Part shown: in pieces, positions 1 through 10,300 of the stretch | Position numbering within the stretch: position 1 is the first letter of the stretch | Layout: each line of letters starts with the position of its first letter | Assembly: GCA_942159475.1 (NCBI GenBank) | Contig: OW804096.1 | Coordinates: forward strand, 127,090,941 to 127,154,940 | Source: Sthenelais limicola | Lineage: Eukaryota; Annelida; Polychaeta; Phyllodocida; Sigalionidae | Direction: 5' to 3' | Length of the DNA: 64,000 nucleotides | Position numbers and translations under genes: made by a program | Notes under the pieces: model-generated | The model's database searches: none | What the model saw: only the letters and a program-made list of their open reading frames with translations | Told to the model about the DNA's origin: nothing

Positions 1-525
1 GGCCCGTAGCTCTGTCCGGTACAGTGCTATTTGATCCGCTGGCTGGAATCTGTCTTGTAACGCCTGGACGAGCTTGAGAAACGTCCCTTCCTCCTCGAAA
101 TCCACCTTCTCGAGTAGCCTGAGAGCAGGTCCCGCCAAGCATACACCCAAATGTAAGCCCATTTCGTGGCCCGTCCACTGGTTCAATTCGGCTACTAACC
201 GAAAATGGTGAAGAAATTCGGTGAGGGATCCCGTCCCATCAAAGGCTCTCGGGGTGACTTTCATCTTTTTCGGCCCTGTCGTCACAGTCGGAGTGGGTTT
301 CGTCTCTCCGGCCTCGTCTTTCGGGGTGGTGTTGATTCCCTGTTGGAGAACTCCAGCTCGTTCGTAGCCTTGGCCCAACCAGCTACTCCACGTTCTCGGA
401 TGCACTCCGATTTCTCCAGACGGCGATAGAGGGTGAGATTCGTCAGTAAGCATCCCACCGCTGCCACCATTGTTGTCGCCATCAATTGTCTCGGAAGATC
501 GATTAAATAAATTAGTGGAGAACAT
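1..525 (-). CDS. gag: Ty3/gypsy Gag polyprotein, N-terminal part (runs off the window)
   Basis: An uninterrupted frame of 175 codons runs from an ATG at 525 to the window edge, so the gene is cut by the boundary and is absent from closed-ORF lists. The first ~95 residues are low-complexity and polar. From about residue 98 the sequence matches the retrotransposon Gag (capsid-like) domain of Ty3/gypsy elements: a FDGTGSLTEFLHHFRL segment, then a segment around WTGHEMGLHLG, then LAGPALRLLEK and a final ALQDRFQP...YRTELRA. That order (F-G-x-x-x-F...F...A...L.G.A...W/L...RF.....L..) is typical of the family. Gag forms the particle that packages element RNA. The expected CCHC knuckle, protease and RT lie outside. 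No stop or frameshift is seen, so the copy may be recent. Confidence 0.85.
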   Translation of the reverse strand, partial: MFSTNLFNRSSETIDGDNNGGSGGMLTDESHPLSPSGEIGVHPRTWSSWLGQGYERAGVLQQGINTTPKDEAGETKPTPTVTTGPKKMKVTPRAFDGTGSLTEFLHHFRLVAELNQWTGHEMGLHLGVCLAGPALRLLEKVDFEEEGTFLKLVQALQDRFQPADQIALYRTELRA

Positions 526-566
526 GATTCCTGTGGTTGTTACTCTGTTCGTCCAGCCTCGTCCAA

Positions 567-596
567 GGTTCGTCTCGGTTCGTCTTGGTTCGTCTC
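567..596 (-). repeat. Three 10-bp direct repeats in the Ty3/gypsy leader
   Basis: The plus strand carries three consecutive copies of GGTTCGTCTC (the second with one change) between the LTR and the gag ATG. Similar GTTCGTC words recur just beside it at 548-554. A role in packaging or primer binding is possible but not shown. Confidence 0.6.
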
Positions 597-818
597 GTGC
601 GTCTTAATCAGTATTTTAAATGTGGGAATCTATTACGTACTAGGGGAGTTGGGACTTAGCAGAAGTAATCCTCCTAGAGTGGGGATCGCACCACCTAGGA
701 CTTCTGGAGTATTAATTAAATGGAGTTGGATGGGGATCTGCCCAGCAGGGCCGGCTGACGTCTATCTCCGAAGAATGTAGACACAAAGCAAAAAGGTAGA
801 GTTGGCGATCTTGGCTCG

Positions 819-824
819 TTTATT
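819..824 (-). promoter_or_regulatory. AATAAA polyadenylation signal of the Ty3/gypsy LTR
   Basis: AATAAA on the minus strand, about 85 bases downstream of the TATA box. This is the spacing expected if the R region of the LTR lies between them; in the 3' LTR the same sequence would direct polyadenylation. Confidence 0.5.
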
Positions 825-903
825 ATACTTTGCAGTCAATCTGGGGAGGTCTATCTCGTACCCTGCCTGGGCTCCAACTGCCCTTACCCTGAAATCCCAC
901 CCC

Positions 904-911
904 TATTTATA
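904..911 (-). promoter_or_regulatory. TATA box of the Ty3/gypsy LTR
   Basis: The minus strand reads GAGTATAAATAGGGG here, a canonical TATA box about 380 bases upstream of the gag ATG and about 115 bases inside the presumed LTR start. Transcription would start about 25-30 bases downstream, near 875-880. Confidence 0.6.
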
Positions 912-1091
912 CTCCCTCCCCCCATGGACCCGTCCTTGCTCACAATGCAAGACCCTAGCGCCCCAGGCGGTGGACGAACATACCCCAATACATCGCTCGT
1001 CCACCACCTCCCAACCCCAACTACAACAATATGTATTATGATTATGTCAGACCGTCCATACTCAGGTTCATGTGTTTATTTGTATACGGTG

Positions 1092-2143
1092 CCCTTCCCC
1101 TCCCCATCCACCCTTCCCCTCCCCATCCACCCTTCCCCTCCCCATCCACCTTTCCCCTCTATTACCCTTCCCCTCCCCATCCACCCTTCCCCTCCCCATC
1201 CATCCTTCCCCTCCCCATCCCCTCTATCCACCCTTCCCCTCTATCCACCATTCCTCTCCATCCACCCTTGCCCTCGTCCACCTTTCCCCTCGTCCACCCT
1301 TCCCCTCTATCCACCCTTCCCCTCTATCCACCCTTCCCCTCTATCCACCATTCCTCTCCATCCACCCTTGCCCTCGTCCACCCTTCCCCTCGTCCACCCT
1401 TCCCCTCTATCCACCCTTCCCCTCTATCTACCCTTCCCCTCTATCCACCATTCCTCTCCATCCACCCTTCCCCTCGTCCACCCTTCCCCTCGTCCACCCT
1501 TCCCCTCTATCCACCCTTCCCCTCTATCTACCCTTCCCCTCTATCCACCATTCCTCTCCATCCACCCTTCCCCTCGTCCACCCTTCCCCTCTATCCACCC
1601 TTCCCCTCTATCTACCCTTCCCCTCGTCCACCCTTCCCCCTCGTCCACCCTTCCCCTCTATCCACCTTTCCCCTCGTCCACCCTTCCCCTCTATCCACCA
1701 TTCCCCTCTATCCACCCTTCCCCTCTATCCACCCTTCCCCTCTATCCACCATTCCTCTCCATCCACCCTTCCCCTCGTCCACCCTTCCCCTCGTCCACCC
1801 TTCCCCTCGTCCACCCTTCCCCCTCGTCCACCCTTCCCCCTCGTCCACCCTTCCCCTCGTCCACGCTTCCCCTCTATCCACCCTTCCCCTCTATCCACCC
1901 TTCCCCTCTATCCACCCTTCCCCTCGTCCACCCTTCCCCTCGTCCACCCTTCCCCCTCGTCCACCCTTCCCCCTCATCCACCCTTCCCCTCGTCCACGCT
2001 TCCCCTCTATCCACCCTTCCCCTCTATCCACCCTTCCCCTCTATCCACCCTTCCCCTCGTCCACCCTTCCCCTCTATCCACCCTTCCCCTCCATTACCCT
2101 TCCCATTACCCCTCCCCATTACCCTTCCCCTCCATTGCCCTTC
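1092..2143. repeat. Pyrimidine-only minisatellite, 16-19 bp unit
   Basis: About 1.05 kb of tandem repeats whose plus strand is almost all C and T. Three interchangeable units are seen: CCCTTCCCCTCTATCCA (17 bp), CCCTTCCCCTCGTCCA (16 bp) and, at both ends, a 19-bp CCCCATCCA form. A larger period of about 50 bp, containing CCATTCCTCTCCATCCA, recurs at 1247, 1347, 1447, 1547 and 1747. No unit contains a stop codon in any forward frame, so three overlapping 384-416 codon frames are open at once; these are artefacts of the repeat. Such strand asymmetry favours triplex (H-DNA) formation and unequal exchange. Confidence 0.95.
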
Positions 2144-2756
2144 CGCTTCAATCTTGGACACATTGGAATATTAATTCTTATATGAAAAGGAGCCTCACTG
2201 GAATTTTATCTCTTATGATTTGTTTCATATTGAGAACTGAGCAGTGGTGGGTTGTCGTACCGAGCTCATTGTGTGTTTCTACATCGTCGCCGATTGGATT
2301 TTATTCAAGTCTCCACAGATAGGATGTTTATGAAGTTATCTGTGAAAATCAAAACACCAAGCATCATCACAGATGACAGGAAATACACTCAACCCCTCTC
2401 ATCCCCTCAGCCCATTTCAACCCACCCTCCTCCCTTCCTCCACACCTCCACTCAACCCCTCTTTATGTCAGGACCTTCTAGGCATCAATGGTTCATTTTA
2501 ACAAATGGAATATCATATTGCTGGAATGGTATGATGAGGATATGTTTCCTTCACATTTCAAAATGGTTAGATATTATTAAATATAGGTCTATTTAGCTAG
2601 TCGTGATATGATATATGATATGAAGGGTATTAGATCTGTCAAGAACTAGTATTGGATCTTTGGTAACTAGATTTGTACGTAATAATGAAGTACAGATATG
2701 CATTTATATATAGGTGTATGGGTTTGATTTACAGATATAGGTCTAAACATTTAGTT
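2144..2756. other. No gene seen
   Basis: Ordinary AT-rich sequence between the minisatellite and the palindrome. A short CCT/CAC-rich patch at 2390-2460 resembles a decayed edge of the minisatellite composition. No coding signal. Confidence 0.5.
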
Positions 2757-2798
2757 TTATTATGTTCTGACACCCTATAGGGTGTCAGAACATAATAA
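2757..2798. repeat. 42-bp perfect palindrome
   Basis: Two 21-base arms with no spacer; the centre reads CACCCTATAGGGTG and the arms end in TTATTATG / CATAATAA. It can extrude a cruciform. It may be the fused ends of a small inverted-repeat transposon, but no target duplication is evident. Confidence 0.9.
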
Positions 2799-4329
2799 TA
2801 TTTAATGGTACATTAAAAACGTAGATCTAACTTGTTTCAGTCATGGACAATGTCATTTCGAAATTTTATATCAATAATCTACTTTGTTGAAACAATATTT
2901 TCTGATATTTAGGATCATAGATTGTGTGTTTAGGTAATTGTTGCATGAGTGTTGCATCGTTTCCTGAGCACTTCTATAGCGTTGACATCCAGGGGATGCT
3001 ATAGTGTTATTCCCATAAGTGGTGTGATGACGGTTGGGTATACACACATATATATATATAGATGCCTGTGACTTTCATAATATTGGGTGCCTGTTTGAAT
3101 AAATGTTGTATAAATAAAAAATAAGGATATGGATTCATATTAAGGGCAAGCAAATGCCATTGTTAAAATCAATGACGAATAACTGGTATACTTGTTATTA
3201 TTAAAATCTGTTATGTCAAATGCCTGGAGGTCATAGTAGAACATCGAAAATAATTCTTCTGTATGATATGATGTATTCAGGGATGCAAGTTGTCCGTCAG
3301 TTGACGGATTTCCGTTAATCTCCTCGTTAGCAAAATGTGTAATTAATTTCGTCAAATTACCTTTAAAAAGGTTGGTTGTCAATGTACTGATATATATCAT
3401 GGATTTGGGAACATGAACCAAATGATTCGGGTTTAACCTGATTATATTTTTTAAAAAGATTTTTTAATAGACTTGGTATATGGATCCCCTTCATGGGCTT
3501 TTTCAACTGTCCCAAGTATTGGTTATGTACAGAAAGTATCAAATCGGTACAAAACTGACTGATTATATAATAAACTATATGATAATATTAGTGTAAAGAA
3601 TGATGTGAGTGGGAATACAGGTTAATATGTATTAATTTCCCATATGTCTTTCAAATTACCTATAAAAATCTTGAAAAGGGTTGATCGTTACTGTACTGAC
3701 TCATATCATGTCCTCTGGGCAAAGCCTGTACTTCCTGCAGTACTTCCATCTTAATTATTCATAATACTATCATTCACTGTCTGTTGTCGAAATGTGTTTC
3801 CTATTGTTCAAATGTCTTTCCTGTGTGTACTACTCTCTACTTGTAACTAACACTACAGTAACTTACATGGTTTTAAGACGTCACCACATTTGAAAACAAG
3901 ATATATAAAGCGGACTAGACGCTATGTACATTGTAATGTGTTGTAATGCCATTGAATGTTGTAATGCCATTGAATAGAAGTAAAACTACATCGATGTATC
4001 GATCTTACATAAGGTCTTGTAATCCTTTTATCTTTCCTATACTGGAAAGGGTCTCGGATCGACCAGCCTGAGACATGTTTACTCATCTTCTTCTCATAAA
4101 TATATATCATTTTCTGTTAAATAATATATTACTGGACTTTGAAATGAATAATAAATAGGTAAACTGTATATATAATGTATCAATTGTTTTGTTTTCTCTT
4201 GCTTCAATTTCGCCGATAATATCCGCCGCATCTTTTTTTTCATACAGCATGGTACAGTACATTAATTGCAATATAATACCAGATATAAACAAACCATTAA
4301 TTAAAGCGAATATTTTCCGTTTTCACCCT
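2799..4329. other. No gene seen; one 18-bp duplication
   Basis: AT-rich non-coding sequence. The only structure noted is an 18-bp tandem duplication at 3941-3975 (TTGTAATGCCATTGAAT twice). Short ORFs here have no recognisable domain. Confidence 0.5.
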
Positions 4330-4505
4330 GCCGCCCCCCATGCGAAATTCACCGTCCCCGTCCCCCCCTGAATCCTGGCCCACCACGCTACCACTGCGCT
4401 AAAAATAGAGTGCACGAACTGCCGATACGAAAAACGCTGCGCGAATCACCGGTACGAAAAACGCCGCGCGAATACGCTGAGACGAAAAATTTTGTATCAA
4501 AAGTG
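4330..4505 (-). repeat. tRNA-like promoter remnant with CpG-rich 27-bp repeats (possible SINE)
   Basis: On the minus strand, 4402-4386 reads TTAGCGCAGTGGTAGCG, a close match to the pol III A box / D arm of tRNAs. Downstream on that strand (4330-4370) is G-rich sequence with a weak GGATTCA word where a B box could be. Next to it (4421-4505) are three imperfect 27-28 bp copies of a unit containing TACGAAAAACGCYGCGCGAAT, strikingly CpG-rich against AT-rich surroundings. A tRNA-derived SINE remnant is the best reading; the B box is not convincing. Confidence 0.4.
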
Positions 4506-4976
4506 GGGACAAGAATTTCGTATCCAATTTCGTATCGCGCGGGTACGGTGCGCGGGACAGTGTAGATTATAAGTGTTTTAGAACCCCAGTACATCGGAAA
4601 CAAACTATACCATCTATATCTATATAATAAACGTGAAACGGATATTTTTTTGTGATGCATGTTCTGGGAATCTGTGATGTCCCCACCTTTTTTCTGCTCT
4701 GTGCAGTTCCGTCAGCTCTGTCCGAAGAACATTATGTGGTTTGTGAAGTTACCTGGGGTGAAAATGAGATTTTGAAGCCCTTTTTAGTTGCGTTTTGTAC
4801 AACTATTTTTAGCCTGGGAAAGCTGGGGAAGCCTGTCGGGAAAGCCTTTCTGGGAATGTCCCCCTCTATCTATAGGCTTTTGTATGGACAAATGCCAAAA
4901 GTAGGGAGCACATGACCCATCACAGGACCCTCACTTGGATGAAAATATAATGATGTCATCCCTTCAATGTCCCATA
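4506..4976. other. No gene seen
   Basis: Mixed-composition non-coding sequence. An 87-codon frame at 4652-4915 has no recognisable domain and no splice context I trust. Confidence 0.45.
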
Positions 4977-5520
4977 GGGAAAGAGAGGAAGAGGGAGGGA
5001 GAGATAAACGAGGGGAGGGAGAGGGTGGGGGAATTGAAAAGGGTAGGGAAAAAAAAGGTATGAGAGACAGAGAAAACGTAGAGAGAAAAGAGGGGGGTAT
5101 GTGTGTGAGAGGGGAGGGGAGGGAGAAGAAGAGAGAGGAGGAGAGGGAAAGAGAGAAGAAGAGGAAGGGGAGAGAGAATGAGGGGAAGGAAAAAGCGCAG
5201 AGAGGGAGGGTGAAGAAGGAAAAAGAGCAAGAGCAAAGATGCAGGAGGAGAGGGTGGGAGGAATCAGATAGGAAGAGGGAGAAGTGGACAGAGTGAAGAG
5301 GGGGGGAGGGGGAGAGAAAAAACGGGAGGGAGAGGATGGGAGAGAGAGAGGAAAGGGGAGCAGATGGGAGGGAGAGGGTGGGAGAGAATAAAAGAAGCTG
5401 AGGGAGAGGGTGGAGGGGGAGAGAGAGGGAGAGAGGCAGGGAGAGAAAAGGAGGGCAGGGAGAGAGAGAGAGAGGGGGGAGGGGGAGGAGAGAGAGGAGA
5501 GAGAGTGAGAGGAAGGGGGT
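4977..5520. repeat. Purine-rich (GGGAGAGA)n tract
   Basis: About 545 bases in which the plus strand is nearly all A and G, in irregular GAGAGGGA words rather than a fixed unit. Frames open on both strands (for example a 228-codon minus-strand frame of Ser, Leu and Pro) are composition artefacts. This is the mirror in strand bias of the pyrimidine minisatellite at 1.1-2.1 kb. Confidence 0.9.
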
Positions 5521-6669
5521 GACCGTCCGGAGGACGAGTACTTTGCAAAGAATCATTTGAATAGTTGTTGAATAGTTGCTTTCTGCATTTCAGCAATCTG
5601 ATATTCTAAGTTACATTTCATGGAAAAGCTGTTGAAGTATGATAAAAACTGTGTCATAAACATCGTTGGTAGCGAGGAACACCTACTTTATAATTAACTA
5701 GACTTACTTTCCCAATCAGCCTTATGTTAGCTGGAACAGGACGGGAGGCAACCCATACTCTTTCGCATGGTGTGAGTCGAAAAACGGAATGTTCTAGGAA
5801 ACGCACTTCCATCTTGAAGCTAGGGGTAATTTGATAATATTCATTAATTGTAATCTTTTCTCAGGAAGGCAAAGTCATATCAATCAAATTGTAATTTCCC
5901 ATTTCTCCTGAAATATGAAACCATTCCGGGGCAGTAACCACTCCGACAGGGAAAGCTTTCCTATGTATCATTCGCTATGTGGCATTTTACGACGTGATTC
6001 TACAAATGTTTGCTCTTTTTTCAAACAGGGGTACTTCATTCGGTTTGCATGAGCCAACGAGACCAGGGATTACACAGTCTTTACTCTGCTAAACTGCCAT
6101 AAAGTCAAACACTGCATGGATGCGACTAAGGGAGGCTGCCAATGATATTACCACATTTGACATCATTTTATCCACTCTACGTTAATTAGCCCCAATAGTT
6201 TCATACATTGTTTTTGTTCCAATCTGTAGATTCCTATGCAGAAGGGGGTGCTGCTAAGGGCAGCAATCAACCTAAGTGCTCACGAATCGAACATATATTT
6301 CATGAATCAATCAGTGGAGGCTAGTCCCAACGCCAAGGAGGACCTTGACAGGATGGTTTTTGCAAGTCTTTTTCTGTGTTCGATTTTTGTGCTGTCGTTG
6401 CACTGCATAATGAATGACACAAAACGCTCATCCTTCCATTAATCTCTTCCATGGGAATCATCGAGTGTGCCTGCAGGGTTATTGTTTGTTTTTTTTCGAA
6501 CTGCCACCTCGATTCAAATGAGGCCTTCACAGTGCATTATGTCTGTAGTTCCTCTGTTCATTTTCCCTCCTTTACAAAGAAAAAATTGATTAAAGACTAG
6601 ATGTTCTGGATTGATACGTCAAACGTTGTGCGTAAGTGCATTGGCCAGATGGGAATTCCAAAGTTATTT
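5521..6669. other. No gene seen
   Basis: Non-coding sequence of average composition; no domain, RNA gene or repeat recognised on either strand. Confidence 0.45.
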
Positions 6670-6745
6670 TTTTACAAAGAGTCAGCAAGGCTCTAAAGTC
6701 TTATCTGCTTATAGGACATCGACCAACTGAGCTATGCAAGAGGAG
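6670..6745 (-). repeat. tRNA-like remnant (possible SINE head)
   Basis: The minus strand at 6739-6713 reads GCATAGCTCAGTTGGTCGATG, a near-canonical tRNA D arm / A box. It is followed by an anticodon-arm-like segment CTATAAGCAGATAAGAC. The expected B box (GGTTCGANNCC) is missing, so this is not a functional tRNA. A (TTGAA)n run at 6864-6880, typical of retroposon tails, lies nearby but on the wrong side for this orientation. Confidence 0.4.
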
Positions 6746-6944
6746 ATCTCATACAGAAAATCACATCAGACATTTTTTTTTAGTAAAGGCGAAGTTAATA
6801 ACTAAAGACCTGTTGATAAACTGCACTGAACTAAATTACTATATAAATTTATATTTAACACATATTATATTGAATTGAATTGAAACATGGAATTATCCAG
6901 GTATTCGACAAATGAGTGACCAGGCTTCTGGATAATATCCAGAT

Positions 6945-7291
6945 CTTCCAGGACGGCAACTAAATATGACGCAATTCAGCTTTGCGGACCAATCAGCGGC
7001 CCGCATTTATCACCTCACCGTTCCACCTGGACGGTTCGACTATTATTCACTCGGCATTCGAGCTGTAAATGGGTGCTCGCTATTGAAAAAAAAATAATCT
7101 TACCATCATTTTACTCTTTTTTGTGGTGTGTATACATATTCTTACATGTATTTTTGCTTGTATGTATTACTGATATGTATTGGGTGATAATAAATCCATG
7201 CTTTGCTGGGTTCATGGCCAATCCTTGTCTTCGTTATATATCATTATCAGTACTGTTGCAGAGTTCCCCCAACATATATGTAATAATATAA
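6945..7291 (+). mobile_element. Solo terminal-repeat remnant of a Ngaro-like YR retrotransposon
   Basis: This stretch aligns end to end with the two sequences flanking the intact YR element (20400-20650 joined to 25238-25370), sharing CCAATCRGCGGCC, GTTCCACCTGGAC, TTCTTACATGTATTTTTGCTT and TTCATGGCCAA.CCTTGTCT. Its right half also resembles the B repeat of the intact element (GCTTTGCTKGGTT, CCTTGTC, CCCAACATATA). It is therefore best read as a fused A'-B' remnant of a related element without coding sequence, as left by recombination between repeats. It also acts as a paralogous empty site for the later insertion. Confidence 0.6.
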
Positions 7292-7296
7292 AAGTT

Positions 7297-7340
7297 ATAC
7301 ATTATATAATGTAAAGATATACATTATATAATGTAAAGAT
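7297..7340. repeat. 22-bp tandem duplication, palindromic core
   Basis: Two exact copies of ATACATTATATAATGTAAAG plus AT. Each contains the perfect palindrome ACATTATATAATGT. Confidence 0.9.
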
Positions 7341-10300
7341 CATACTCCATATATTGCCTATTGAACATGGAACTGTCGACTAATATTGAAGTTTATAATG
7401 TGCGACCATTGAAATCTCGCAAATATATTTAAATTTCCTTCGAATGACCTTGATGTAGAACTACCATTAACTCTCTTTTTCTAAGGATATATACATTTGG
7501 CATTCGTACCGTATTATTTAAAACCTGCTTTTGATGACTTATTTCTCATTTGTATTGCGACTGCATAATTCAGAGTGAATTATTAGATGTCTGGTGAGGC
7601 ATATTGGTATAAATAAAAAAATCATTTTCTTGGTACCAGACTGACAATATAAATCAATTGCTTTATATGAGTGATATGCTATTGCAGTGTTAACGTTTAA
7701 TTTAGTGGAGAGGTATATAGCAAAAGAGCAGGTGCCTCTCGATCCAGATATTCCCTCGGGTAGGAAATGGGAGGAACAATAAATAACACAGATAAATTGA
7801 TTATATTTTCTTTTGCAGAAGGATATCCTTCCATATACATTGGCAAATATAATTAACATTGGATGCTAGATTTATAAGTATCCATCTGGTTGGAATTTGT
7901 CCGATCAAATTATCTCGATTCTGGAGGTTAATAAATAATAGAATTATGTGTCTGTATGGCAAAGGAAAATTAGTCCTATCACACACAAAATAACAAACAT
8001 AAAATATCAATAATAATATGAGTATTTCATAAATGTAATTGACATAATATCATACGATTAAGTACTGTATAATTATAGTAAGGCCCTAGCTTTCTGTCCA
8101 GTTTATTACAGAATAAACTTTTTTTTATTTAGAATTTTTATACAGCTAATCTTCGGTAAAATAACAGTTGAAAATGAACGGGCATGCAAAGTGTACAAAT
8201 AATGTTCTGAACTATAGATGTCATGTACACATGAGGATAATGGGCTCACGGGTAATAATTCAAATCAGAAAAACCATGGTTTTCCGCCCACTGCTGTGTC
8301 TAGCTAAAATACAATACCCAAGAGAGCTCTTACTACACCCGGAATCAACATAAAACCTTGAGAATAGCACTTGCAGTATTTCTTTGAAAACAGATCTAAA
8401 CAGTTTCTTTATTAGAATGCAAATTATTACCAGAATAATAGCCTCCATGCGTCTAGGATGCGGAGCCACTCGAGAGAGAACGATCTAGAACGCAATAACA
8501 ATATTGTGTCTTCCTCACATGAAGGCGGGCAATTAATCTTGCTGTCCGAACTTAGCAGGGCTTGTGTTATTATCTTTTCTGCTTGAAGGACTTCCATCGC
8601 CTACAAGTTACGAGTGCTCAATGAAGAAATTTCTTGCGCGGAGAAAGTTTTGCTTGATCCCCCTTGGTGGAAATTAACAGTAGCAGATCTGTTCGTCAAG
8701 TTATTAACATCAGGTGAGAGATTTGCGCCGAAGATGTTTTTCCTCTGAGAATTCGTACATTGAGGTCTTGCGACGTAACCAAAATTAAATTTTGACAAAG
8801 AGGATTGTGGTATTGTATTTTACATGTTCATTCGGCGACAGTATTACATTGTTCTATCGGGTTGTCAATAATTTAAGACCTGTTTACTATGTTCTACAAC
8901 ATATATTTGGTGCCCTAAATCTAAAGCATTCCATGGGTCGAACATCATTATGTTATTTCTGTTGTATTATATATCATATAACATATATCACTACATGAAA
9001 TGACCCATTTTCCATTGGGATATTCTGGGGTATTTGCTATATAAAACAGCAATATCGCAATCAAATCGAAATGAAGATGCTAGACGAAATTACAAACGTT
9101 TACCATTATCTATTTAGGCAATGTGTGGCTCTGTTTGCATATATTCCAGCAGAATCCAGCCGTTTATATATTCTAGCAGAATTTCAAAGTTGACTAAACG
9201 AAATAAACTCCCCCTTCCATATACCCTTTAGACCTCTAAAAACCTTTTGTCTCTATCTAATTTTACTCTGTTATGAATAAAATAAAGGATATAATTTTAT
9301 TATCGTTACATGATTATAAAAAAAGAGATCTATCGTTTAATGAGACATACAATTGTTTTCTCAGATACTAAATACATTTGAAATATCATGAATATTTAGA
9401 TTGGGTATCAACTCACTAATGATCTTTTTCTGGCTAGCCTTGGTGTTACTGCCTCCCTATACAGCTGCATTGGGTTCAGAGTGGCCATATATCCCACCAG
9501 GGGTTGCAGGACAGTGCTTTATGTATTCTCTCCCATTCCACCATTCACAACAGGACTGTAGTGAATGGTGGAACATGGGAGGGTTGTTTGTTTGGGTGGT
9601 GAGATGGCAACACATGACGAAGCACTATTTTCCCAAGTAGTAGAACACCTATTGACAAATTTGTGCCAATGTACAGACACAGACTACAAAAGCTGACTCT
9701 CAAATCGATGCAGGTCTTTGTAAACTGTGAATATAATCTACTTTCCATTCATGAGAAGTTGTTTGGTTGACCGATTGACCGATTAATTGGAGCCAATTCA
9801 TGCAAGGTGCTATTTCAACTACTTTGCCACTTCATTTAATTGTAATCGCTGAGCATCTTCTGAAATTATCACGAAACTGCCAGCGAGTGACTGAACGAAT
9901 ATAATAGTTGTTTTCCGCCATACCGACAACCTGCTATTAGACTCTCTTGTCAAATTACATTAATTAGTGTTGGTAGAAAGTAAATGTATGTTTGTGTTTC
10001 TATATAGTTTTAGCTAATCGGAAGATAGGCAGAGGAGAATAATTCTTAATTGTGGTGAAAGTGGACATAATTATCCATCAACAAATTGGAAGAAATGATT
10101 TTCATCAAGCAAGTAATTATACAATTAGGCCTAATTACAGTTTACTCCTTCAACATATCACTAATCGACAATGTAAATCAGTGGAGAATTTTCGGATAAC
10201 ACTTTTATTCATGAAATTCTGTGTTATTAATTGTTGTTTGTAAAATGATAATTTTTAGGATTTTGTAAAGGACTGTTTAAAGTTTCACCCTCCAAAGTAG

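Larger units (their letters stand above)
1..1028 (-). mobile_element. Ty3/gypsy LTR retrotransposon, 5' end (LTR, leader, start of gag)
   Basis: Read on the minus strand, this stretch has the order expected at the 5' end of an LTR retrotransposon: a TATA box (904-911), an AATAAA signal about 80 bases downstream (819-824), an untranslated leader with short direct repeats, then a gag reading frame that leaves the window. A plausible LTR start is the TGTTGTAG at 1028-1021. The 3' LTR edge is unresolved. TGG-starting primer-binding candidates lie at 693-677 and 744-731, but neither is preceded by a clear CA end. Only one LTR is visible, so both boundaries are inference; the gag identity is the firm part. 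Confidence 0.75.

Noticed and set aside
924..2322. Three overlapping plus-strand ORFs of 384-416 codons rich in Pro, Ser and Leu
   Set aside because: All three forward frames are open together because the minisatellite units contain no stop codon; composition artefact.
4870..5596. Minus-strand 228-codon Ser/Leu/Pro ORF and overlapping plus-strand Glu/Arg ORF
   Set aside because: Produced by the purine-rich tract; no domain, and open on both strands.
9401..9640. 79-codon ORF with a signal-peptide-like start
   Set aside because: The hydrophobic start is suggestive, but the rest is encoded by a DNA hairpin (9532-9579) and has no family match.
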